A stretch of 64,000 bases of DNA, from the NCBI GenBank assembly GCA_032622095.1, contig CP136064.1, positions 276,357,614-276,421,613 on the forward strand, given 5' to 3'. The translations under genes were made by a program, and so were the position numbers. The notes under the pieces were generated by a model that did not search any database, was not told the origin of the DNA, and saw only the letters and a program-made list of their open reading frames with translations. Below are positions 25,301 to 31,794 of this stretch, one piece after another (position 1 is the stretch's first letter; the number at the start of each line of letters is the position of its first letter). The stretch is from Siphonodentalium dalli (Eukaryota > Mollusca > Scaphopoda > Gadilida > Siphonodentaliidae).

Positions 25301-26285
25301 ACGTTAGATGTAACTACGCCAAATTTCAACCACGCGGTCGGTATTTTAAACCATACAAGAAAGATGATATCAACATTTAATAATAGCCAGGTGTAACTGT
25401 TCTGCCATACGGTGTAAGTACTTGACATTAATATTACGTAATATTATTACTTAATATCGTATATATATATTCCGAACTATTTCGGCGGAGTGATATGTTT
25501 ATTGCATAGTTTGTTATGTTTACGTCGAAATTCCTGCGAGATTTTTCGTAAAACTTGATGCCGACTGTAATTAATCGATGGCGCGATCGCTTATGAAAAC
25601 AATACAGTGTTACGCAACAAACGATTATCCAATTGTGTTATGGACCCTGTGTTGTCACAACAGTCAGTTCGTTTGATTTTGAACATTGTAAAATGAGAAC
25701 ATTTCTCAATACAGGAACGATAACTCGACCAATGGCGGACATAATTTCCCCAATTTCTGTTGTTCGTAAAGTCTTTTGAAGTATGATATTTCGATAATGG
25801 GTACGTTTTTCGAAAATCGACGACACCTTGTCACTAGATGGAATCAGGAATTACATGAAGGTACATTCATAGATTCTGTAGTAAAATTTATGAAGTCAGG
25901 ATTTTGTCTCAAATTTTTAACATGGAAACCCTATGGGAGAAAAATAATAAATTTTCCACTTTACCTCCCTCTTAAAACACTTGACCTAGTTTTGAAAAAT
26001 CAATATAAAATTCAAACAATAAATATATCAACTTTCTAATGGACCAACTTTCAATCCGGCACGCCAGATAAATAGGATATTGTTTTCAATACCGCGCGCA
26101 CAAACTGCTAAAATCACACCCAAAACTATTTGCAACTCTAACTTTTGCTGTGTATGTTTAGCATGGACGCGCCATATCCAAAATAAATCAGGAAACACAA
26201 TCGCCATAATTACGTTCCAAATAAGTTACCCGATTCCATGGTCCCTTTAAATGATCAGATAAATAAGCGTAAACTTACCCAACAT
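6230..26285 (-). CDS. ZP-domain secreted/membrane glycoprotein gene (six exons seen, 3' end missing)
   Basis: Rebuilt from six minus-strand exons: 26279-26285, 18761-18789, 15203-15236, 12063-12253, 10818-10978 and 6230-6375. Each has AG/GT borders, and the phases add up exactly (568 nt, 189 codons plus one base). Residues 1-15 form a signal peptide (MLGFIFVLSLSPVLA). Residues 25-124 look like a ZP-N module with the four expected cysteines: C28 (NPSC), C52 (ANCKD), C84 (SDCLF) and C121 in the hallmark YLITCTYD. Residues 142-189 resemble the linker and start of ZP-C (LIDVLGRPITGDVPLG), with a sequon at N157 (NAT). ZP proteins usually polymerise into extracellular coats or matrices and are often membrane-anchored before cleavage. 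The remaining ZP-C, cleavage site and anchor are not found above position 1, so the gene is partial. The role (egg coat, cuticle or other matrix) cannot be told. Its introns are full of mobile elements. The signal, ZP-N calls and splice phases are seen; polymerisation and coat function are family inference. Confidence 0.8.
6420..10340 (+). repeat. Tandem array of (GACA)n-ended mobile elements with internal 120-bp GC-rich repeats
   Basis: Seven or more units run head to tail. Most start GACTAGCCGATGAGCCCGAC (6711, 6891, 7393, 7771, 8383, 8920; degenerate at 9495) and end with CGATTCTATAAAGGACA or similar, a (GACA)n or (CAGA)n tract and AAATATATATGAGACTAG. Inside, a unit of about 120 bp (AAATTTCAAGTCGATAGCTC, CCGTTTCCGAGATCTGGTC, TGCGCATGCGCG, GATAAAATTCGTATCCGGGG) recurs in direct orientation. 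Long open frames on both strands here are by-products of the repeat. The CCAAGTTTCGTCCCGATCGG plus GACA ending is typical of non-autonomous elements in many invertebrate genomes. The array lies in ZP-gene intron 5. Confidence 0.85.
7345..7375 (+). repeat. (GACA)n microsatellite
   Basis: Tail of one array unit. Similar tracts occur at 7727-7750, 8336-8365, 8881-8900 and 9457-9475. Confidence 0.85.
10341..10817. other. ZP gene intron 5, no other feature seen
   Basis: Unassigned intron sequence between the element array and exon 5. Confidence 0.4.
10818..10978 (-). CDS. ZP gene exon 5 (ZP-N, cysteine 4)
   Basis: 161 nt, acceptor TTATGTAG and donor GTAAGT. It encodes residues 88-140, including KVYTIEIEVSYGQ and YLITCTYD. 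The latter is the aromatic-x-x-x-Cys-x-aromatic signature that closes a ZP-N fold. It ends in phase 2, as exon 6 requires. Confidence 0.82.
11038..11812. repeat. Cluster of GAGGTCC hairpin repeats (three full copies and a half copy)
   Basis: Hairpins at about 11145-11238, 11441-11528 and 11711-11799 follow the plan GCAGAATGAGGTCCACAG, GTGACGCTATCCCGC, inverse, GACCTCATTCTGC. A half copy is at 11038-11072. The spacers repeat too: ATTGGCAGACGACACATTG and ATAATCGAGGTTCCCAAT occur in both, giving a period near 290 bp. Relatives lie at 26785-26878 and near 54890 and 58125. Confidence 0.75.
12063..12253 (-). CDS. ZP gene exon 4 (ZP-N, cysteines 1-3)
   Basis: 191 nt, acceptor TTTTGCAG and donor GTAAGC. 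It encodes residues 24-87, with NPSC, ANCKD and SDCLFY supplying three of the four ZP-N cysteines. It contains VHFTEVNNVVRRITVKTEG, a beta-strand-rich stretch. Phases in and out (1 and 0) agree with both neighbours. Confidence 0.8.
12591..13182. mobile_element. TTAA-flanked MITE, 592 bp
   Basis: Terminal inverted repeats AGGGGTACTGTAC (12591-12603) and GTACAGTACCCCT (13170-13182), each flanked by TTAA (12587-12590 and 13183-13186). TTAA duplication is known for piggyBac- and Kolobok-type transposases. No transposase is encoded. It lies in ZP-gene intron 3. Confidence 0.82.
13208..13373. repeat. Foldback repeat
   Basis: ACATGTTATCGCTG near the left end pairs with CAGCGATAACATGT at the right, and CGTTGAAGAGGTCA pairs with TGACCTCTTCAACTCG. 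The arms are imperfect. Confidence 0.7.
13374..14273. other. ZP gene intron 3, no recognised feature
   Basis: AT-rich intron sequence. A 61-codon open frame at 13922-14107 has no family likeness. Confidence 0.35.
14274..14438. repeat. Long hairpin (two arms of about 80 bp, 3-4 bp loop)
   Basis: ATATAAGGATTAACTGTCAT at the left pairs with ATGACAGTTAATCCTTATAT at the right. TGGAGATGTAACGGTGA pairs with TCACCGTTACATCTCCA, and GTAAAACCC / GGGTTTTAC close around GAA. RNA from this intron would fold into a long stem. Confidence 0.85.
15203..15236 (-). CDS. ZP gene exon 3 (signal cleavage region, 34 nt)
   Basis: A microexon bounded by TTGTTTAG and GTAAGC. It reads V-L-A-I-P-D-G-Y-I-L-H and ends in phase 1, which matches the start of exon 4. 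Signal cleavage is expected after V-L-A. The plus-strand gene has a 34-nt exon of the same phase reading [11 protein letters not shown]. Confidence 0.75.
15407..16104. mobile_element. Complete palindromic TTAA MITE carrying four hairpins, 698 bp
   Basis: Terminal repeats CCCTTTACCCAACA (15407-15420) and TGTTGGGTAACGGG (16091-16104), flanked by TTAA at 15403-15406 and 16105-16108. Each half carries two 69-bp hairpins around an AT-rich spacer, then a body (GGAGCCGGTTCCAATGA, GTCTCAAT). The halves meet in inverse at the GGCCAAAACCGGCC centre (about 15735-15750). The TTAA and CCC ends fit the piggyBac superfamily. No coding capacity. It explains the partial copies at 4590, 20350 and 41753. In ZP-gene intron 2. 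Confidence 0.85.
16113..16268. repeat. Degenerate double-hairpin relative beside the TTAA
   Basis: Stems retain GTGCCAAT...ATTGGC with CTCCCATAGGGAG and CTCCCTATGGGAG tips, the same variant type that follows the MITE at 4921. Confidence 0.65.
16300..16625 (+). repeat. Dispersed repeat, copy 1 of 2
   Basis: Shares ordered words with 27425-27725: CAAGTTCGCGAAATTC against CATGTTCGCGAAATTC, then CGACTGTTGGT, then a late ACAATTGTAAAG/ACAATTTCATCC block. Class unknown. Confidence 0.55.
16626..17858. other. ZP gene intron 2, no gene seen; A(20) run near 17380
   Basis: Contains a 99-codon plus-strand open frame (17301-17600) that reads through the poly-A run as polylysine. It has no recognisable domain and is not called as a gene. 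Confidence 0.4.
17859..18005. repeat. Foldback repeat
   Basis: GGAATGACTATAGCAGATCG...GGGGTCATTGATTTTGACAG at the left pairs with CGGTCAAAATACAATGACCC and GTCGATCTGCAAGTCATTCC at the right. Arms are about 50 bp. Confidence 0.8.
18064..18157. repeat. Foldback repeat
   Basis: AAGATTTTATGAAGCTAGTT TGATAAATTTGATT at the left pairs with AATCAAATTTATCA AACGAGTTCATAAAATCTT at the right, with a loop of about 20 bp. Confidence 0.82.
18761..18789 (-). CDS. ZP gene exon 2 (signal-peptide core, 29 nt)
   Basis: A microexon between a pyrimidine-rich acceptor (TTCTTTTGCAG) and a GTGAGT donor. It reads F-I-F-V-L-S-L-S-P in the frame set by exon 1 and ends in phase 0. This is the hydrophobic core of the secretion signal. 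Gene finders would normally miss it; support comes from phase fit and from the 32-nt counterpart in the plus-strand gene. Confidence 0.7.
19762..20100. repeat. Inverted repeat of the 'GGGAGGTAAAGTG' family
   Basis: The left part, GCAATTCTGAATGGGAAT...CAAATCTCGACAGCAAAAGTTA, matches the starts of repeats at 23104, 24098 and 24470. The right part, ATTACACCAACATTCTAATGG...CCCGCCAGATAGATA, matches their inverse (24338 and 26005). Confidence 0.6.
20350..20524. repeat. Right-end fragment of the TTAA double-hairpin MITE
   Basis: Carries the AT-rich spacer, one intact hairpin (20430-20498) and the terminal TGTTGGGTAAAGGG followed by TTAG (mutated TTAA). The left half is absent. In ZP-gene intron 1. 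Confidence 0.8.
20780..20945 (-). pseudogene. LINE scrap, copy a
   Basis: The minus-strand frame reads RATWIAMAQNYDGPIVTKLH HNKLSHLLC. The same peptide is found in other frames at 21340-21440 and partly at 21990, so these are pieces of one LINE family. Too short to type. Confidence 0.5.
21340..21440 (+). pseudogene. LINE scrap, copy b
   Basis: Nearly the inverse complement of copy a (ATTAATTATGACGACCAATTG TCACCAAATTCCACCATAAT). Stops interrupt the frame. It is followed by a run of about ten G. Confidence 0.5.
21960..22310 (+). pseudogene. LINE 3' end (reverse-transcriptase C-terminal tail)
   Basis: Open frame with HHNKLSHLLC, CDQYHFMIICQELKDLRELY, IPKYYWDN, RNQFHALLSLEN and TLRIFIKFALKK. 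This is the usual order of the zinc-knuckle and last helices of a non-LTR reverse transcriptase (C..C....H....C, R..Y.P.YYW, KF..LLS, ...FI..AL). 5' truncated and so not active. Confidence 0.65.
22320..23090. repeat. Palindromic mobile element, copy 1
   Basis: The left arm (22323-22480: ACAGGCAATGGTCAAAGAAA, AATATGGGAATATGTACTGA, CTTTGAACCAGTTGTTGACA) returns inverted at 22745-22920. The outer part (22930-23090, with TTAAAATGTTGCATCAATGG and CCTTTATTTGGACT) matches 32300-32560. The same element occurs at 32060-32990. Confidence 0.7.
23104..24560. repeat. Cluster of 'GGGAGGTAAAGTG' family repeats
   Basis: Direct copies start at 23110, 24098 and 24470 (CAATTCTGAATGGGGAT, TCCATGCAAAT, GACTTGATGTGGTATT, GGCGGGTCCGCTTG). 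24338-24452 is an inverted copy ending ACTTTACCTCCCTCTT, so 24098-24452 folds back. A poly-G run interrupts 24080-24099. Confidence 0.65.
23424..23790 (+). repeat. TATG/TG-rich simple repeat
   Basis: Irregular GTATGTGTGTACATG-type repeats in two blocks (23440-23520 and 23620-23790) around about 80 bp of ordinary sequence. Open frames here are artefacts of the repeat. Confidence 0.8.
24555..24975 (-). repeat. ZP gene intron 1 block shared with the plus-strand paralogue
   Basis: The inverse complement matches 33030-33420 over about 400 bp: CAAATAGTTCTTGCAAATGG against AAATAGTTCTTGCAAATGGC, then TTCTGGAGTTTTAGGT, CCTGTTGGCTATTTGATATT and GTCTATGA.CAAA. It lies about 1.3 kb inside intron 1, as the partner does in the other gene. 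Confidence 0.75.
25960..26150 (-). repeat. 'GGGAGGTAAAGTG' family repeat, partial
   Basis: Starts CCACTTTACCTCCCTCTT and continues with ATCAATATAAAATTCAAACA, GGCACGCCAGATAAATAGG and TTGCAACTCTAACTTTTGCT, the inverse of the family body. Confidence 0.6.
26279..26285 (-). CDS. ZP gene exon 1 coding part (start codon)
   Basis: ATG at 26285-26283 followed by TTGG, then a GTAAGT donor (26278-26273). It ends in phase 1 and joins exon 2 to give M-L-G-F-I-F. This start was chosen because the joined product is a good signal peptide and the plus-strand paralogue starts the same way (ATG TTG T, GTAAGT). A TTTCGTTTAG just upstream could be an acceptor, so the 5'UTR may be split; the transcription start is unknown. 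Confidence 0.7.
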
Positions 26286-26785
26286 TCTTGATGGTATAAA
26301 ACTAAACGAAAAAGAAAATAAAAATGACAACGCGGAGACGTTCACGCTTGTAAAGAGTTGGGAGTCGCCAACCCATTGTGTATCCGTCTAGGCCATGCCA
26401 CGTGTGAGTTCACTGATTGTCCAATCAAGAGTCCGTGCTGCCATTGAATAGACTTCGATACGCGTGATGGATTTCTTCGCTGGCTTCTGATTGTGTGCGT
26501 GTTGCCAGAGCAGGGTCTAGTCCACAATTGTCGCGGAAAGGGGGCAGGTATCTCACCCCAACTTTGGTCGGTATTTTCATTTCAGCAGTTGGAAATTTCA
26601 GACAAAAATATGTTGAATTTGTTCAGATTATTTGATATTCAAGTGTGGAATTCGTTGTTTTTAGAATAAAAGTTTAATATATATCTACTTCAATTGCAGG
26701 GTCGGAACATTCTAGACCAAGGGCTGGGTGCAGTTAGAGATTATAATGTCGACAACAGGCCTGAGAATATGGTGCCGGAAATTTG

Positions 26786-26878
26786 CAGAATGAGGTTCAC
26801 AGAAGGTGAATTTATTGACAATACCCCGCACAGCGGGCTAGCGTCACCAAATTAATCATCTGGGAACCTCAGTCGGCA
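26786..26878. repeat. GAGGTCC hairpin repeat, single copy
   Basis: GCAGAATGAGGTTCACAG...CCCCGCACAGCGGG...GGGAACCTCA, the same plan as the cluster at 11038. It lies upstream of the ZP gene start, in the intergenic space. Confidence 0.65.
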
Positions 26879-27424
26879 AGGTTTTATCTGCTACGGGAGA
26901 CCTAGACTGAGATGTAAGTTCCAATATGGTGAATATTGTGATCTGCACCCATTCGGCAACTCAATTATGCAATGTATCGCCTGTCAATTTGGGGATCCAG
27001 AGACAAAAAACTAAAAATGACTACATATGGTGAATTTAGTCATGCTAACCTGCTGGGTAGTATTATTAAATTCATCCTCCGAGAACCTCATTTTGCAAAC
27101 GTGCGGCATCATATTCTCATGTCGACACCACCCCAATGGAAACCCTCTAGCAACGTCGCTGTGTTCGTAGAGAGGTCGACAACCACAACGAACACCTCTA
27201 GCAACTTCCCAGTATTCGTAGTGAGGTTATCCTCTAGTATAGCGAATGGTGAATGGTAGCGAGATCACACAGGGACATGGCCAGATGATCTGCATTGAGA
27301 CGGGGTCAATCAGAACTTCTAATTAAATCCCCAGACCAAACCATCTATGTTCACACCCGCTGTGGTTGGAAAATTTCAAATCGTTGTTTCAATCAGAATA
27401 ATGGCTAGAGGGTTTTCGTTTTTG

Positions 27425-27725
27425 GTGTCCACCTTGATATTTCAAACTGCATCCTCCCCCTCCTTGAACCAAACTTCCCATGTTCGCGAAATTCAATAGA
27501 GACCCCGGGGTGGAACATTCGAACTGTTTGAAATATCCAAACTGACACCCACTGAGGTTGGAAAAAATCCAACTGAAGGCCATTTCGGACAGTTTGATCA
27601 AAATGTAACGACTGTTGGTCTAAAAGTAATACAATCCCCACCAATTACAGTTTGGAAATTCAAACAATGAAAACAATTTCATCCTATATGTGGTGTAAAA
27701 TTTGCAACTATAATGTTTGCCGGGC
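27425..27725 (+). repeat. Dispersed repeat, copy 2 of 2
   Basis: Direct relative of 16300-16625 (CATGTTCGCGAAATTC, AACGACTGTTGGTCTAAAAG). Confidence 0.55.
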
Positions 27726-29484
27726 ACGAAGTGTCCACCATTGTGGTCAGATAAATATGTGAGTGGGTTTTTCCTCCATAACTGAAGAGTTTTATATAAT
27801 TTATATCAACACAATCAACACTCCTATCACCAGATAACACATAAATGAAAAAATACAAAATCCGAAGTTTAAATCAATAGGTGAACTCTAAATCCGTCTA
27901 CTGTTAGCGAAATAAATGGAATATTTTGAACATTTATACATGCTAGCTGATACACAGGCAAACCCATGTTGATGATCTGAATCTCACCCAAATCCACACA
28001 GACAAATATAAATAAGAAATCAATATACAAAGTAAAGACAAAGTAATTGTCACACGCCAATCTGGTACACGTTTACAAGCAGACATAGTCATATAGACGT
28101 CATATATACATCATATATACATTCTTAAATACACGAACACTCATATTGATACTATGTGCTTAATATGAGAATATAATATGATACATAATATTACACACAC
28201 GTATAAGACCATACGTCAGAATAGATGGTATACACACTGTTGTTATACAATGTTAGACACATGTCCGCCAGCATGTCATATTAAAATCGACCGAAAATAT
28301 GGGTACGGAATCTAAGCTTATGTATAAATTACCTTGCTAACAATCATCTGCTATGGTTTACGTCTCAAAATTTCAAGTATTTAGTGTACCCACATTTTCC
28401 AAAATAACGATATATATAACACATTTCACACCCAATACTGGTTTGAAAATCAAACTATCAGAACAATGTCAACCTATGTTTAATCTGAATTTCCAACTGA
28501 TGTTGCATCTGGAATGGCATTTACAACACTCAAAATATGCTTAATCCGATTAAGCGCCCCTCAATTTCTATTTATTTGGATTCGGAGCTATAACATATTT
28601 GATTCGAGTCGAGTAACCCAAAGCTCAGAGTGATCAGATATCGATTTTTGAAGTCTATTATTTTTCACCGTCGAGACCTAATTGTGGGCCAGTTGAAAGT
28701 CGACGAGGCGATGGTCTCGGACCAAATTGCGGATGAAGATAGATAACTCTAAAATCAAGTGGCTTTGTGTTGATAATAGGGCCAAATTTCGTTGAACAAC
28801 ATCTTGATAAATAACATGTTTCGGGCAATTTTATACTATAGTTGACAGCAGTTAGCATTATGTTTGTGCAAATAATTGATTCGGATAACTGAAGCGACAT
28901 TTAACAAAAATGCATAGTTTTTTCATAGCATAAAGTCGCTATAAATTAATACATGTATGATTTAGGCAGATTGGGATATAATTGCTTAATTGATTTTTTA
29001 TCAAAAGTCATTAATAATGGTGAAGACCAAATGGTATGGTATGAACGCACACCTATTTATGTGACTTAAAATTGGCAGTGGGACTGGGTTGGAAACATAG
29101 TGAACAAGGAATACACTTGCGATGTTTATCCTAATAAAACATTTAGTAAGAAAGCTTTAAAAGTTGTCAAATATGGGACGACAACAGGCGAGGACTTTTT
29201 ATTTTTGTTCGCAAGCAGACGATGATAGGTACATTGATGTAGGACATTTGTTTGTGCATTGTGTCTGCAATTTTTTCCATACCCATACCATACGATCATC
29301 GCCTACTTTTTGTTATGCGAATCGCTGCAACCGGTCAGCAAATACATGTGGCGGTCGAGTGATCTGGCATGTTCCATATAACGGCTATCTCGATGATCCG
29401 TTTGATCGAGAAAGAGAATTGGTCAAGAATAGCTCCACATCATGATAAACACACATCAAGGGTCAAACGCACGACAAGTTTTTC
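27726..29484. other. Intergenic, no gene recognised
   Basis: The region between the divergent genes. A 93-codon open frame at 29164-29445 has several cysteines but matches nothing I know and has no clear start context. Confidence 0.35.
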
Positions 29485-29879
29485 CAAAATGTCCTGTTAT
29501 TTCAAAATGGATTTTCTCCAAATCTGTCAGGAATTTATTTCGATTATTATGACACTATATTTAAGAACCATCAACCCATTGGATATTAAAACCGCATTTA
29601 CTTTACATACATGACAATTATTAAAAAAAATACTGTTTTCAGGTACCAATAACTTCTGTAAAATAGGTTGTTTTCAAAAGTGCAGTTCACAGATATTATC
29701 CATCATATCATATCTGAATATTATGAGAAGAGACATAATTTTTCTTGATTCGTGACATTTAATGATTATTGTCAACCAGAAAGGAAACAGTTGCTATATA
29801 TTCATGTCATTCCTGTTGATCAATTAATCATTGGGCTGAGATGAGTTATGGGTCATGGATTCATAACCATGCAAAAGAT

Positions 29880-30948
29880 GACACCATATCTCTTAAGAGG
29901 GAAGTACATATAAAGTGATAACATTTTTATGGGAAATTCAGTGTTTATTTTCCGGGAAAGTTTATTAAAACATTACAAAGCTTATTTGATCAGATAACAA
30001 CGTATTGAAAATGTTGAATGTTTATATAGTGACAACGCAGAGCAGAGTTTTGCTTTTCGACTCAGATTGGATATTATTAGGAAGTATGTCAACAGTACAA
30101 TAATGTTTACATAATATTTCCCTCAAAATTCAAATGTCACAAGATAAATTTAAAAATCCACTTCGCGTTTCCACTAAACATTTGTTCACACTTTCCAACA
30201 AAACACCAAACGGTCTTCGGCGCTTTGTAAGTATTGAGTAATCTTTCACTGAAAGTATCACTGAATTCTCCGTTTAAATGTTACCAAATTACCTCCTACT
30301 TAACCGGACCGTTGAGCAAAGATTAATTGACTGTTATCTTCAAAGTTGGTGGTCAACAAAATCCACATCGAGGAAATATGCATTTTATAGAATTATTAAA
30401 ACACACTTCGAACGTGAAAAATTTCTCTCTATATGTGATAATACAACTGTGAATAATATCATTCGATTTCGGACAAGAAATCACAAACTACCAATTGAAC
30501 AAGGTGCTTGGCTAAATACTGACTATTCAACCAGAGTATGTACACTTTGTACCAAAGAACTAGGCGGTGAGTATCACGTTATCCTGAAGTGTACACAATT
30601 TAATGAACTCAGATCGACCTATTTGAAACCATATTTCTATAGAAGACCGAATGCACACAAACCCTCGGAACTCTTTAATACTAGAAATAGAAAGACTATT
30701 AGGCATCTGTCAACTTTCATAAGGAAAGTCCAGGATATTTTCGGCAAGTCCACTTGAGGCTAAAACACTGATATTCCATGAACTTAGCAAATATATAATA
30801 ATGCAATCATGTATTCCTCATGTGAAATGTATTGTTATTATATGCCATATTTGAATATCTTGATGTCATAATATCTGTAATACCCTTTTCTGTAACGTTT
30901 CTGTATATATCCACATATCGATGAACAGAATAAAATGAATCTGAATCT
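29880..30948 (+). mobile_element. 5'-truncated LINE insertion
   Basis: Bounded by comparison with the uninterrupted repeat at 33810-34510. The 3' end has AATAAAATGAATCTGAATCTAA, a TGAATC-type tail seen in several LINE clades. It contains the reverse-transcriptase tail frame at 30278-30757. The insertion lies about 0.84 kb upstream of the plus-strand gene. Confidence 0.65.
30278..30757 (+). pseudogene. LINE reverse-transcriptase C-terminal fragment, 159 codons
   Basis: Continuous frame: RFRTRNHKLPIEQGAWLN, then a zinc-knuckle-like CTLCTKELGGEYHVILKC, then YLKPYFYRRPNAHKPSELFN and LSTFIRKVQ. This order (FR.GNH.LP.E.GRW, C..C....G.E.H....C, Y...RP...K...L) is characteristic of the last domain of CR1/jockey/RTE-like retrotransposons. 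The polymerase core (YADD) and endonuclease are missing, so it cannot transpose alone. The frame is unbroken, so the insertion is fairly recent. Confidence 0.8.
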
Positions 30949-31787
30949 AACACTGTGACCTTAATCCATTTTATTTCTCCCTGCTTGAGTGGACCACACT
31001 GTATATCAACATTTGTTTTCATTGGGCTAAAATGTTTGTGACTACTTTATTCTTCATTATAATATATGGGGTATGATGCTATATTATGTAATTAAAAATC
31101 TAAGTCAATATTGTTTTACATATGAAGCATGATCTCATATATCCAGGGCAATAAGCTGTTCGGTGATTGGAGTAATGTGTGCAATTATTAACTATTTTAG
31201 CAGTTCTAGGTACCGAAACGGACAAAAAAGAAAGTACTAATTTCAACCTATCACATGTATTAAAATCCATTGTTTTTATCGTCTCTTCATAATTGCTCAG
31301 ATTCCGTATACAATGAAGATGATGATATGTGAAAATCAAGATTTTCGCCAGGTAAATCCAACGAGATTATTTGTTGCCATTACATTTTTGACTGGATTTA
31401 CGCAAAACGTGCGTCTTCCCTTAAACATTCGGCGACTGGATAACCAGCGCGTGCACTATGATTACCTATATCGCGTTTCTACCCTTTGCGCCATGTTACA
31501 AGCATTCATATTATATGTAGTGCAATATTTTTCCATACCAAAAACAAAAACAACACCCTTAGGAAATAAATAACACAATCTCAGGTATGTGTCGTGTCCC
31601 AAAGCAAGGTGAAATCACGAAAATAACAAAATGAAGCCAGTATTGATTACCCAATCAACGGACGGATTACTTGGTGAAAACTGGGTGAATAAAACTCAGA
31701 TTAATGGGGTCACGTGTGTGTCCGTCTCCACATTGTCACGTTGGGCTGTTATTTTCTTCTCGTTATGATAGTGTGAAACCCACCAGG

Positions 31788-31794
31788 ATGTTGT
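31788..31794 (+). CDS. Small membrane-protein gene exon 1 coding part
   Basis: ATG TTG T followed by GTAAGT (31795-31800), ending in phase 1. The sequence before it (a CGTCTCC...TTGTCA block and an ATTTTCTT...TCGTT block) resembles the sequence before the ZP gene start on the other strand, which supports a shared promoter/5' leader origin. Confidence 0.62.

Larger units (their letters stand above)
29485..31240. repeat. Repeat arm interrupted by a LINE insertion
   Basis: 29485-29880 and 30948-31240 together are the inverse of the uninterrupted copy at 33810-34510. Matching words include AAATGGATTTTCTCCAAATC, CAGGTACCAATAACTTCTGT, ATGGGTCATGGATTCATAAC, CTCCCTGCTTGAGTGGACCA and AGCTGTTCGGTGATTGG. 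The middle, about 29880-30948, is foreign (LINE). Confidence 0.7.

Noticed and set aside
29164..29445. 93-codon cysteine-containing open frame between the divergent genes
   Set aside because: No recognisable domain, no splice or start support and a histidine/aspartate-rich random look. Kept only as a note in the intergenic entry.
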